From positions 62,001 through 126,000 of the forward strand of contig DHAE01000006.1 of assembly GCA_002397315.1 (NCBI GenBank): a stretch of DNA of 64,000 bases, read 5' to 3'. Of this stretch, positions 46,163-54,780 are shown piece after piece. How positions within the stretch are numbered: the stretch's first letter is position 1; every line of letters starts with the position of its first letter. A program made the position numbers and the translations under genes. The notes under the pieces were generated by a model. It was given only the letters and a program-made list of their open reading frames with translations. It did not search any database and was not told the DNA's origin. This DNA is from Comamonadaceae bacterium UBA4962. GTDB lineage: Bacteria > Pseudomonadota > Gammaproteobacteria > Burkholderiales > Burkholderiaceae_C.

Positions 46163-47146
46163 TTACTTCACGACGTGCGCGGCGGACTTCACGAATGCGT
46201 CGGAGAGCTTCACACCCTGCTTCTCGGCCGCGCCCGGGTTCACCGTCAGCTCCAGCTTGGTGCTGATCTCCGGCTGGATGTCGCCGGGCTTCTCGCCCTT
46301 GAGCACGCGCACCACCATGCGGCCGGTCTGCTCGCCCAGGTCGCGGTAGTTGATGCCGAACGAGGCGATGGCGCCGCGCTTGACGCTGTCGGCATCGGCC
46401 GCCACCAGGGGCAGCTTGGCCTCCTGGCCGACCTTGACCAGCGATTCATAGGCCGAGACCACGTTGTTGTCGGTGCTGGTGTAGATCACGTCGGCCTTGC
46501 CGATCAGGCTGCGCGCGGCGCTGCCCACGTCCACCGAGCGGGGCGCGGCGGCCTCGACCAGGCTCATGCCCATCTTGGGCAGCAGGGCCTTGAGTTCCTT
46601 GACCACCACGGCGGAGTTGGCCTCCCCGGGGTTGTAGACCACGCCGACGCGCTTGGCGTTCGGCACGACCTGCTTGACCAGTTCCATCTGCTTGTCCAGC
46701 GCGAGCAGGTCGGAGACGCCCGTCACGTTGGTTTTGCTCGGCTCCCAGTTCTTTACGAGCTTGGCGGCGACCGGATCGGTCACGGCCGAGAAGATCACCG
46801 GCACCGTCTTGGTGGCGGCCACCACGGCCTGGGCCGAGGGGGTGGCGATGGCGACGATCGCGTCCGGCTGGTCGCCCACGAACTTGCGTGCGATCTGCGC
46901 CGCCGTGCCGGTGTTGCCCTGGGCGCTCTGGTACTGCCACTTGAGCGTCTTGCCGTCTTCGTAGCCGGCGGCCTGCAGGCTCGCCTTCACGCCGTCGCGG
47001 ATCGCATCCAGCGCGGGGTGCTCGACGATGGCCGTCACGGCCACGGACTTGGGGGCGGCGGCCTGCTGGGCCACGGCGGGGACGGAGACGGCGGCCAGGG
47101 TGGCCGCGGCGGCCAGCGCGAGAGCGCCGAACGGATGCTGCTTCAT
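46163..47146 (-). CDS. ABC transporter substrate-binding protein, PF04392 type
   Basis: 327-residue periplasmic binding protein with a Sec signal peptide (residues 1-27, cut after AVAQQAA). The mature part (VAVTAIVEHPALDAIRDGV, ATPSAQAVVAATKTVPVIF, NPGEANS) matches the family often linked to tryptophan/tyrosine uptake. First of a three-gene operon. The aromatic amino acid substrate is possible but unproven. Confidence 0.88.
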   Translation of the reverse strand: MKQHPFGALALAAAATLAAVSVPAVAQQAAAPKSVAVTAIVEHPALDAIRDGVKASLQAAGYEDGKTLKWQYQSAQGNTGTAAQIARKFVGDQPDAIVAIATPSAQAVVAATKTVPVIFSAVTDPVAAKLVKNWEPSKTNVTGVSDLLALDKQMELVKQVVPNAKRVGVVYNPGEANSAVVVKELKALLPKMGMSLVEAAAPRSVDVGSAARSLIGKADVIYTSTDNNVVSAYESLVKVGQEAKLPLVAADADSVKRGAIASFGINYRDLGEQTGRMVVRVLKGEKPGDIQPEISTKLELTVNPGAAEKQGVKLSDAFVKSAAHVVK

Positions 47147-47387
47147 GCTCGAACTTTCTGCCTGCCCGGCTCCGCACGGAGCGGGACGCGGGGGCGTGAC
47201 TGCGGATGCCCGCCGGCAGCGGGCGCGGTTTCGCCGGAACGGGCCCGGACCGGCGCGCAACGGGGCAACGCCAGCGGGACCCAGGGTGGGAAGTCTACAG
47301 CGCACGCCGTGGCAGGGCGCGGAGCGGCCGCGATGCCGCAGTGCCGTGCTACGGTGCAGCAGACCGGATGAGAGGGGGCAGCGCCGC

Positions 47388-48005
47388 TCAGCGCCGTTTC
47401 GGCAGCGGCGCGGAGGCATCCTCCTGCGGCACCCACATGATGCGCCCCACGTCCACGCCGAGCGCACGGGCGCGCGCCAGCAGACGTTCGCGCACCACCG
47501 CATGCAGGGTGGGGGTGCGCGACAGGATCCAGAAGGCGTCCAGGCGCGGCCCGATCACCATCGCCCAGCGGTAATCCTCGTCGAGCGCAGCCACGAAGTA
47601 GCCGGCATAGAACGGCCCGAAGAAGGACACCTTGAGCGCGCCCGTGCCGGTATCGCCCAGGGAGGCCGCGCGTCCCTCGGCCTCGCGCCAGCGGCCCCGC
47701 TCGGGGTCGTAGCCGCGGTTCACCACGCGCAGGGTGCCGTCGCCGCGGCGGCTGTAGTGCGCGCTGGTGCGCACCAGGCCGCGCTCGAAGCGCTGGTCGA
47801 TGCGCGCCACCTCGTACCAGTGGCCGGCATAGCGGTCGATGTTGAAGCCCCGCACCGGCTGCACACCGGCCGGTGGCCGCACGTTGGCCCGCAGGTACAG
47901 CGCCGCCGCCGCTCCGGCCGCTGCCGCCGCGGCGCCAAGGACGAGCGGCGTGGCGACGGGCGTGCGGCGGTGGGTGGTGTAGCGCTGTAGGTTCGGACGT
48001 GGCAT
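47388..48005 (-). CDS. Lipocalin family protein (Blc-like)
   Basis: 205 residues: an N-terminal hydrophobic anchor (about 18-40), then a bacterial lipocalin with the GxW motif in NIDRYAGHWYEVARIDQRFE and the later RYDPERGRW and VIGPRLDAFWILSRTP strands. Length and motifs match outer-membrane Blc lipocalins, but there is no lipobox Cys, so it is more likely inner-membrane anchored. It binds lipids or fatty acids by family analogy. It is divergent from the ferritin-like gene over 298 bases. Confidence 0.85.
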   Translation of the reverse strand: MPRPNLQRYTTHRRTPVATPLVLGAAAAAAGAAAALYLRANVRPPAGVQPVRGFNIDRYAGHWYEVARIDQRFERGLVRTSAHYSRRGDGTLRVVNRGYDPERGRWREAEGRAASLGDTGTGALKVSFFGPFYAGYFVAALDEDYRWAMVIGPRLDAFWILSRTPTLHAVVRERLLARARALGVDVGRIMWVPQEDASAPLPKRR

Positions 48006-48303
48006 CGGGCGGGCTCCTGCAAAAAGACGGGCAAATGCCACGAGTCTCGCGAGCGGCCACAGCGTGCCATGTAGGCGCCCGGCGCACCCGGCCGTGGGAA
48101 ACGGGCCACCGACGATTTTTTCGAACCGTTTGAATCCAGTCGGCGGTGCGCGGCGTATCCGCATGCAGGGACGTGCTGCGGGAGGCGAGGGCTGCAATGA
48201 CGGCTGCGCCGGCCATGGCCGCCCCTTCCCCACGGCAACGGCACGTCCGCCGCTGGACCGACATGTGCAATCCGTGCGCCATGCGCACACCACAGGAGCC
48301 ACC

Positions 48304-49269
48304 ATGATCGACCTTCCCGCATCGCCCCAGGAAATTCTGCAGCGCCGTTCCGACAAGCTCAAAGAGCGTCGGATGTTCTTCCGCAAGACCGGCGGGTTCG
48401 CCGCCGGGATGGCCGGCGGGGCCATTCTGACGGCCTGTGGCGGAGGCTCCGGCGATGCCATCGGCGCGGATGCGCCCACCGACGCCGAAATCCTCAACTT
48501 CGCGCTGAACCTCGAATACCTCGAAGCGCAGTTCTATCTCTATGCGACCACGGGGGCGGGCCTGCCCGACGCGCTCACCACCGGCACGGGCACGCGGGGC
48601 ACCGCGCGCGGCGGCAGCCGCGTACCGTTCTCGGACCCGGTGGTCGCGGCCTACGCGAAGGAGATCGCCGCGGACGAGCTGGCGCACGTGGCCTTTCTGC
48701 GCAACGCACTCGGCGCCTCGGCGGTGGCCATGCCGTCGATCGACGTGGGCGGCACCGACCCCAACGGCGCCTTCTCGAAGGCCGCGCAGGCCGCGGGTCT
48801 GGTGCCGGCCGGCACGGCGTTCAATCCCTACAAGGACGACATCAGCTTCCTGCTGGGCGCGTTCATCTTCGAGGACGTGGGCGTGACGGCCTACAAGGGC
48901 GCCTCGCCGCTGATCCAGAACAAGACCTATCTGGAGGCGGCCGCGGGCATCCTCGCCGCCGAGGCCTACCACGCGGGCCTCGTGCGCACCGTGCTGTATG
49001 CGAAGGGCGTGGATGCGCAGGCGGCGGCAGGAAAGATCTCCGACGCCCGCGACTCGCTCGACAACTCCAAGGACGTCGACCAGGGCATCGCACCCGATGC
49101 CGCCGGCGCCGCCAACATCGTGCCCCTGGATGCCAACGGCATCGCCTACAGCCGCTCGCCCGACGACGTGCTGAACATCGTCTATCTCACGCGGGACGCA
49201 GCGAGCCAGGGCGGGTTCTTCCCGGCGGGCGTCAACGGCAACCTGCGCCTGAGCAGCGCGTACATGTAG
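48304..49269 (+). CDS. Exported ferritin-like domain protein (PF13668 type)
   Basis: 321 residues. The N-terminus has ERRMFFRKTGG followed by a hydrophobic stretch and LTACGGG, so it is probably exported by Tat or Sec and lipid-anchored at that Cys. The rest is a ferritin-like four-helix bundle with carboxylate/His candidates in ALNLEYLEAQFYLYA, EIAADELAHVAFLRNAL and ILAAEAYHAGLVRTVL. It resembles desiccation-associated proteins (pcc13-62 type) that occur in Burkholderiales. The start at 48304 follows GGAGCC. The role is unknown; iron or radical protection is inference. Confidence 0.85.
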   Translation: MIDLPASPQEILQRRSDKLKERRMFFRKTGGFAAGMAGGAILTACGGGSGDAIGADAPTDAEILNFALNLEYLEAQFYLYATTGAGLPDALTTGTGTRGTARGGSRVPFSDPVVAAYAKEIAADELAHVAFLRNALGASAVAMPSIDVGGTDPNGAFSKAAQAAGLVPAGTAFNPYKDDISFLLGAFIFEDVGVTAYKGASPLIQNKTYLEAAAGILAAEAYHAGLVRTVLYAKGVDAQAAAGKISDARDSLDNSKDVDQGIAPDAAGAANIVPLDANGIAYSRSPDDVLNIVYLTRDAASQGGFFPAGVNGNLRLSSAYM

Positions 49270-49362
49270 CAGCGGCAGCCCGGCGTTGGCGGGGGCCTTC
49301 GCAGCGCCCGCCGGCGCAGGCCGGGGTTCCCATCGAGTGAACGCAGCAGAGGAGGAGTCACC

Positions 49363-50295
49363 ATGCGCACGATCCACAGCGGTCCGGCCTCGGCCGCCAC
49401 GGCGCCGCCACCCTCATCCGTTCCGAGGCCGCTCACGTGGCGGCAGTGCCTCGGGCTCGCCATCGCCGCGGCAGGGGCGGCGATCCTGGCCGCACAGGCG
49501 CTGCAGGGCGTCTGGCGCGGCGACGAGCGCATGCGCGGGGCGCTGATCGGCGGATTGATGGCGGCGGCCGCCACCGCGCTCGGTGCACTGCCCGTGCTGC
49601 TGTCGCAGAAATTCTCGCAGCGCACGCACGACACCATGCTGGGCTTCGGGGCCGGCGTGATGCTGGCGGCCAGCGCGTTCTCGCTCGTCATCCCCGCCAT
49701 CGCGGCCGCGCGGGCCCAGGGCGCGGGTCCGTGGGGAGCCGGCGGCACGGTGGCAGCCGGCATCCTCCTGGGCGCTTTCCTGCTGCTCTGGATCGACCGC
49801 GCGGTGCCGCACGAGCATTTCGTGAAAGGCCTCGAAGGCCCGCAGGCGAGGGCGCTGAAGCGGGCCTGGCTGTTCGTGCTGGCGATCACGCTGCACAACC
49901 TGCCCGAAGGCCTGGCGATCGGCGTCGCGTTCGCGGGGCCGGACGGCGTGGGCGCCCAGGCGCTGGCCGCGGGCATCTCCATCCAGGACGTGCCCGAAGG
50001 CATGGTGGTGGCCCTCGCGCTGCGGGGCGTCGGCTATGGCCGCTGGGCGTCGGCCGGGCTGGGGCTGGTCTCGGGCCTGATCGAGCCGGTCGCGGCGGTG
50101 GCCGGTGTCGCGCTGGTCGGCCTGTCCGCGGGGCTGCTGCCCTGGGGCCTGGCGGCGGCCGCCGGGGCGATGCTGTACGTCATCAGCCACGAGATCATTC
50201 CCGAATCCCACCGGCAGGGCCACGAGACCTCGGCCACGGCCGGGCTCATGCTGGGCTTCGTGGCGATGATGCTGCTGGACACGGCGCTCGGCTAG
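49363..50295 (+). CDS. ZIP-family metal transporter
   Basis: 310-residue inner-membrane importer of divalent metals. About eight membrane segments; the metal-site motifs are HNLPEGLAIG in segment 4 and HEIIPESHRQ in segment 5, with DVPEGM between. The loop before segment 4 carries a His-containing PHEHFVKG. The N-terminal 40 residues are a Pro/Ser-rich cytoplasmic tail. It follows the ferritin-like gene by 93 bases on the same strand and could form an operon with it; a link to iron or zinc handling is plausible. Confidence 0.88.
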   Translation: MRTIHSGPASAATAPPPSSVPRPLTWRQCLGLAIAAAGAAILAAQALQGVWRGDERMRGALIGGLMAAAATALGALPVLLSQKFSQRTHDTMLGFGAGVMLAASAFSLVIPAIAAARAQGAGPWGAGGTVAAGILLGAFLLLWIDRAVPHEHFVKGLEGPQARALKRAWLFVLAITLHNLPEGLAIGVAFAGPDGVGAQALAAGISIQDVPEGMVVALALRGVGYGRWASAGLGLVSGLIEPVAAVAGVALVGLSAGLLPWGLAAAAGAMLYVISHEIIPESHRQGHETSATAGLMLGFVAMMLLDTALG

Positions 50296-50310
50296 CCGGG
50301 CGCCGGGCGC

Positions 50311-52017
50311 TCACATCCCCGAGTAGTTCGGGCCGCCGCCGCCTTCCGGCGTCACCCAGACGATGTTCTGCGTCGGGTCCTTGATGTCGCAGGTCTTGCA
50401 GTGCACGCAGTTCTGCGCGTTGATCTGCAGGCGCTGCGCATTGCCGCCCTGCGCTTCGTCGGGCACGAACTCGTACACCGCCGCGGGGCAGTAGCGCGCT
50501 TCGGGCCCGGCGTATTTCGCGAGGTTGACGTTCACCGGCACGCTCGGGTCCTTCAGCGTCAGGTGGGCAGGCTGGTTCTCCGCATGGTTGGTGTTGCTGA
50601 TGAACACGCTGGAGAGCCGGTCGAAGGTGAGCTTGCCGTCCGGTTTCGGGTAGACGATGGGCTTGCATTCGGCCGCGGGCTTCAGGTAGGCGTGGTCCGG
50701 CTTGTCGCGGTGCAGCGTCCAGGGGATGTTGCCCTTGAGCACGAACTGCTCGATGCCGTTCATCAGCGTGGCGGTGGCCAGGCCCTTCTTGAACCAGGCC
50801 TTGAAGTTGCGCGCCTTGTTCAGCTCCTCGTGCAGCCAGCTGTTCTCGAAGGCCTGCGGGAAGGCGGTGAGCTCGTCGTGCTGGCGGCCGGCGCGGATCG
50901 CGTCGTAGGCGGCCTCTGCGGCGAGCATGCCGGTCTTGAGGGCGGCGTGGCTGCCCTTGATGCGGCTCACGTTCAGGAAGCCCGCCTCGCAGCCCACGAG
51001 CGCGCCGCCCGGGAACACGAACTTCGGCAGCGACAGCAGGCCGCCGGCCGTGATCGCGCGCGCGCCGTAGCCGATGCGCTTGGCGGGCTTGATGCCCTTG
51101 GCCTCGTCGCCTTCCAGGTAGTAGCGGATGTTCGGGTGGGTCTTCCAGCGCTGGAATTCCTCGAACGGGCTCAGGTAGGGGTTGGAGTAGTCCAGCCCGG
51201 TGATGAAGCCGAGCGTGACCTTGTTGTCTTCCGCGTGGTAGAGGAAGGAGCCGCCGTAGGTGTCGCTCTTCATCGGCCAGCCGGCCGTGTGCATCACGAA
51301 ACCGGGCTGGTGGCGCTGCGGATCGATCTCCCACAGCTCCTTGATGCCGATGCCGTAGCTCTGCGGGTCGCGGCCCTCGTCGAGCTTGTAGCGCGCGATG
51401 AGCTGGCGGCCCAGGTGGCCGCGCGAGCCTTCGGCGAAGATGGTGTACTTGGCGTGCAGTTCCATGCCGAGCTGGAAGTCGCCCGTGGGTTCGCCGTCCT
51501 TGCCGACGCCCATGTTGCCGGTGGCCACGCCCTTGACGGAGCCGTCCTCGTTGTAGAGCACCTCGGCCGCGGGGAAGCCCGGGAAGATCTCCACGCCCAG
51601 TTCCTCGGCCTGCGCGGCCAGCCAGCGCACCACGTTGCCCAGGCTCACGATGTAGTTGCCGTGGTTCTGGAAGCAGCCGGGCAGCAGGAAGTTGGGCGTG
51701 CGGAAGGAGGACTTCTCGCCCAGGAAGATCATGGCGTCTTCCGTCACGGGCTGGTTCAGGGGCGCGCCGCGCTCCTTCCAGTCGGGGAACAGTTCGGTGA
51801 GCGCGCGCGGGTCCATGATGGCGCCCGAGAGCGTGTGCGCGCCGGGCTCGGAGCCCTTCTCCAGCACCACGACCGAGACGTCCTGGCCGTTCTCGGCGGC
51901 CATCTGCTTGAGCCGGATGGCGGTGGACAGCCCGGCCGGGCCGCCCCCGACCACCACCACGTCGTATTCCATGGCCTCTCGCGGGCCGTACTGGGCAAGG
52001 ATTTCGTCTTTCGTCAT
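50311..52017 (-). CDS. Electron transfer flavoprotein-ubiquinone oxidoreductase
   Basis: 568-residue inner-membrane-associated ETF dehydrogenase, which passes electrons from ETF to ubiquinone in fatty and amino acid oxidation. FAD motif VVGGGPAGLSTAIRLKQ near residue 22; the C-terminal 4Fe-4S ligands are Cys in RYCPAA and in CVHCKTCDIK; hydrophobic quinone-binding part between. Length is normal for ETF-QO. The start at 52017 (MTKDEILAQYG) is the natural one; the open frame runs upstream as shadow of the SDR. It converges with the ZIP gene and is divergent from the SDR. Confidence 0.94.
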   Translation of the reverse strand: MTKDEILAQYGPREAMEYDVVVVGGGPAGLSTAIRLKQMAAENGQDVSVVVLEKGSEPGAHTLSGAIMDPRALTELFPDWKERGAPLNQPVTEDAMIFLGEKSSFRTPNFLLPGCFQNHGNYIVSLGNVVRWLAAQAEELGVEIFPGFPAAEVLYNEDGSVKGVATGNMGVGKDGEPTGDFQLGMELHAKYTIFAEGSRGHLGRQLIARYKLDEGRDPQSYGIGIKELWEIDPQRHQPGFVMHTAGWPMKSDTYGGSFLYHAEDNKVTLGFITGLDYSNPYLSPFEEFQRWKTHPNIRYYLEGDEAKGIKPAKRIGYGARAITAGGLLSLPKFVFPGGALVGCEAGFLNVSRIKGSHAALKTGMLAAEAAYDAIRAGRQHDELTAFPQAFENSWLHEELNKARNFKAWFKKGLATATLMNGIEQFVLKGNIPWTLHRDKPDHAYLKPAAECKPIVYPKPDGKLTFDRLSSVFISNTNHAENQPAHLTLKDPSVPVNVNLAKYAGPEARYCPAAVYEFVPDEAQGGNAQRLQINAQNCVHCKTCDIKDPTQNIVWVTPEGGGGPNYSGM

Positions 52018-52042
52018 GGGTTGTCTCGTCTCGGCATTTGAT

Positions 52043-52136
52043 AATCGAACGATGTCGCGTGCTGGGCGTGGGGCCCCGCGCGGGCGCTGTGCGGTCCATT
52101 GTATGCACCCGCAGCGCAGCAATCGAACGATCGTTC
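52043..52136. promoter_or_regulatory. Operator-like half-site and palindrome between ETF-QO and SDR genes
   Basis: AATCGAACGAT occurs twice in the divergent gap: at 52043-52053, and at 52121-52131, where it is part of a perfect palindrome GAACGATCGTTC (52125-52136). TetR-type regulators of fatty acid or branched-chain catabolism in beta-proteobacteria (FadP/LiuQ types, from memory) bind similar sequences. Each repeat lies close to one of the divergent starts. Confidence 0.6.
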
Positions 52137-52165
52137 TTTTTTTGTTCCTCCGGAGACAGCTTTCC

Positions 52166-52948
52166 ATGGCATACACCATCGATTTGTCGGGCCGCGTGGC
52201 CCTGGTGACGGGCGCGTCCAGCGGCCTGGGCGAGCAGTTCGCCCGCACGCTGGCCCGCGCGGGAGCAGGGGTGGTGCTGGCAAGCCGGCGCCTGGAAAGG
52301 CTCAAGGCCCTGCGTGCGCGCATCGAAGGGGAGGGCGGCGACGCCCACGTGGTGGAGATGGACGTGACCGACCACGATTCCATCAAGGCCGCCGTGGCCC
52401 ATGCCGAGACCGAGATGGGCTCGATCGACATCCTCGTGAACAACTCCGGCGTCTCCACCACGCAGCGCATCCAGGACGTCACGCCCGACGATTTCGACTT
52501 CGTCTTCGACACCAACGTGCGCGGCGCCTTCTTCGTCGCGCAGGAGGTGGGCAAGCGCATGCTGGCGCGCTCGCGCGGGGCGGCGCCGGGCAGCTTCACG
52601 GGCGGGCGCATCATCAACATCGCCTCGATGGCGGGCCTCAAGGTGCTGCCGCAGATCGCCGCCTACAGCATGAGCAAGGCGGCCGTGGTGCACATGACCC
52701 GCGCCATGGCCTTGGAGTGGGGCCGCTTCGGCATCAACGTGAACGCGATCTGCCCGGGCTATATCGACACCGAGATCAACCACCACCACTGGCAGACCGA
52801 GCAGGGCCGCAAGCTGGTGGATATGCTGCCTCGCAAGCGCGTGGGCCAGCCGCGCGATCTGGACGCGCTGATCGTCACGCTGGCGAGCGACCAGAGCCAT
52901 TTCGTGAACGGCGCGGTGATCGCGGCGGACGACGGCTTCGGGGCCTGA
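52166..52948 (+). CDS. Short-chain dehydrogenase/reductase
   Basis: 260-residue SDR: cofactor motif TGASSGLGEQFA near residue 15, NNSG near residue 93, catalytic Ser in NIASMAGLK and Tyr/Lys in YSMSKAAVVHM. It is closest in style to 3-oxoacyl-ACP/3-hydroxyacyl-CoA dehydrogenase-like SDRs. CCGGAGA lies 8-12 bases before the ATG. It is divergent from ETF-QO and shares an operator-like palindrome with it, suggesting a role in fatty acid oxidation, which is inference. Confidence 0.85.
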   Translation: MAYTIDLSGRVALVTGASSGLGEQFARTLARAGAGVVLASRRLERLKALRARIEGEGGDAHVVEMDVTDHDSIKAAVAHAETEMGSIDILVNNSGVSTTQRIQDVTPDDFDFVFDTNVRGAFFVAQEVGKRMLARSRGAAPGSFTGGRIINIASMAGLKVLPQIAAYSMSKAAVVHMTRAMALEWGRFGINVNAICPGYIDTEINHHHWQTEQGRKLVDMLPRKRVGQPRDLDALIVTLASDQSHFVNGAVIAADDGFGA

Positions 52949-53029
52949 GGCGCAACGGCGGCGCGGCCGGTCGGTGGATGCCCGAACGCCCCTTCCTGCC
53001 GTCGCATCATGCGGCCCGATGGTTCGAAA

Positions 53030-53067
53030 TTCCGTTATGTGCTATTGAAAATATAGCTTCAACGGAA
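53030..53067. repeat. Imperfect hairpin-forming dyad upstream of the catalase gene
   Basis: TTCCGTT (53030-53036) and AACGGAA (53061-53067) are perfect arms around a second pair GCTAT/ATAGC (53041-53057) with a common centre. The core CTAT-N7-ATAG looks like the middle of an OxyR site, but the outer quarter-sites are not matched. Similar GCTAT...ATAGC hairpins recur in Comamonadaceae intergenic DNA (from memory), so it may be a dispersed repeat or the terminator of the upstream SDR. Confidence 0.55.
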
Positions 53068-53221
53068 GAAATATCAATGATTTCGCGATTTGTGTGACGG
53101 CATCCTCGTTCCGTCCATCGGAATTGTTGATCGCAGTGATAGACGGGCGCCTCTTGCTGCCGAGCTGAGCGCGCGTGGATGATTCGCTCCGTTTTCACCA
53201 ACCACGGAGCGGAGTCGTCCC

Positions 53222-54745
53222 ATGAAATTCCAGCCACTTGTGACCGCAGCCGTCGTGCTGCATGCCGCCATGGCATCGGCCGCATTCGCGCAATCGGTGC
53301 TCACGCGCGACAACGGAGCGCCGGTCGGCGACAACCAGAATTCGCAGACGGCGGGCCCGAACGGCCCCAGTTTGCTGCAGGACGTGCAGCTCATCCAGAA
53401 GCTGCAGCGCTTCGACCGCGAGCGCATCCCCGAGCGCGTCGTGCATGCGCGGGGCACGGGTGCGAGGGGCGAGTTCACCGCGTCCGAAGACATCTCCGCG
53501 CTGACCCGTGCCAGGCTCTTCCGCCCCGGCGAGCGCACCCCCGTGTTCGTGCGCTTCTCGTCCGTGGTGCACGGCAACCATTCGCCCGAAACGCTGCGCG
53601 ACCCGCGCGGCTTCGCCACCAAGTTCTACACATCCGAAGGCAACTGGGATCTGGTGGGCAACAACTTCCCCACCTTCTTCATCCGCGACGCGATCAAGTT
53701 CCCCGATATGGTCCACGCGTTCAAGCCCGATCCGCGCAGCAACCTCGACGACGACTCGCGCCGCTTCGACTTCTTCTCGCACGTGCCCGAGGCCACGCGC
53801 ACGCTCACGCTGCTCTATTCGAACGAGGGCACGCCCGCGGGCTACCGCTTCATGGACGGCAACGGCGTGCATGCCTACAAGTTCGTGAACGCCCAGGGCC
53901 AGGTGCACTACGTCAAGTTCCACTGGAAGAGCCTGCAGGGCCTGAAGAACCTCGACCCGAAGCAGGTCGAGCAGGTGCAGGGCAAGGACTACAGCCACAT
54001 GACGAACGACCTGGTGAACGCCATCCGCCAGGGCGACTTTCCCAAGTGGGACCTGTACATCCAGGTGCTCAAGCCCGAAGACCTCGGCACGTTCGACTTC
54101 GATCCGCTGGACGCCACCAAGATCTGGCCCGGCATTCCCGAGCGCAGGATCGGCCAGATGGTCCTGAACAAGAACGTGGACAACTTCTTCCAGGAAACCG
54201 AGCAGGTGGCGATGGCGCCGGCCAACATCGTGCCCGGCATCGAACCGTCGGAAGACCGCCTGCTGCAGGGCCGCGTGTTCTCGTATGCCGACACGCAGCT
54301 CTACCGCGTGGGCACCAACGGCCTCTCCCTGCCCGTGAACCGCCCGCTCGTCGCCGTCAACAACGGCAACCAGGACGGCACCCTGAACGCCGGCCACACC
54401 ACCAGCGGCGTGAACTACGAGCCCAGCCGCCTGCAGCCGCGCCCGCAGGATCCCACCGTGCGCTACAGCCAGCTGCCGCTCACGGGTATGACCCAGCAGG
54501 CGAAGATCGCGAAGGAGCAGAACTTCAAGCAGGCCGGCGACCTGTACCGCAGCTACGGCAAGAAGGAGCAGCAGGACCTGATCCAGAGCTTCGGCGAATC
54601 CCTCGCGGGTGCCGATGCCGAGAGCAAGCACATCATCCTGTCGTTCCTCTACAAGGCCGACCCCGAGTACGGCACGGGCGTGGCCCGCGTGGCCCGGGGC
54701 GATCTGGCGCGTGTGAAGCAGCTCGCCGCAGCGCTGCAGGACTGA
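53222..54745 (+). CDS. katB: Periplasmic catalase (KatB-type)
   Basis: 507-residue monofunctional haem catalase with a Sec signal peptide (MKFQPLVTAAVVLHAAMA, cut after AFA), so it works in the periplasm. Catalytic His in RVVHARGTGARGEF near residue 78, distal Asn in GNNFPTFFIRD, and proximal haem Tyr in RVFSYADTQLYR near residue 358. Length is that of small-subunit clade 1/3 catalases. An ankyrin-repeat gene follows 35 bases later, as in Pseudomonas katB-ankB. Confidence 0.93.
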   Translation: MKFQPLVTAAVVLHAAMASAAFAQSVLTRDNGAPVGDNQNSQTAGPNGPSLLQDVQLIQKLQRFDRERIPERVVHARGTGARGEFTASEDISALTRARLFRPGERTPVFVRFSSVVHGNHSPETLRDPRGFATKFYTSEGNWDLVGNNFPTFFIRDAIKFPDMVHAFKPDPRSNLDDDSRRFDFFSHVPEATRTLTLLYSNEGTPAGYRFMDGNGVHAYKFVNAQGQVHYVKFHWKSLQGLKNLDPKQVEQVQGKDYSHMTNDLVNAIRQGDFPKWDLYIQVLKPEDLGTFDFDPLDATKIWPGIPERRIGQMVLNKNVDNFFQETEQVAMAPANIVPGIEPSEDRLLQGRVFSYADTQLYRVGTNGLSLPVNRPLVAVNNGNQDGTLNAGHTTSGVNYEPSRLQPRPQDPTVRYSQLPLTGMTQQAKIAKEQNFKQAGDLYRSYGKKEQQDLIQSFGESLAGADAESKHIILSFLYKADPEYGTGVARVARGDLARVKQLAAALQD

Positions 54746-54780
54746 ATCCCCGGTACTTCAGGCGCCGGTCAGGAGCACGC

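Noticed and set aside
53042..53056. CTAT-N7-ATAG read as a full OxyR operator for katB.
   Set aside because: The outer ATAG and CTAT quarter-sites of the four-part consensus are absent and the core is embedded in a larger hairpin, so it is listed only as a dyad.
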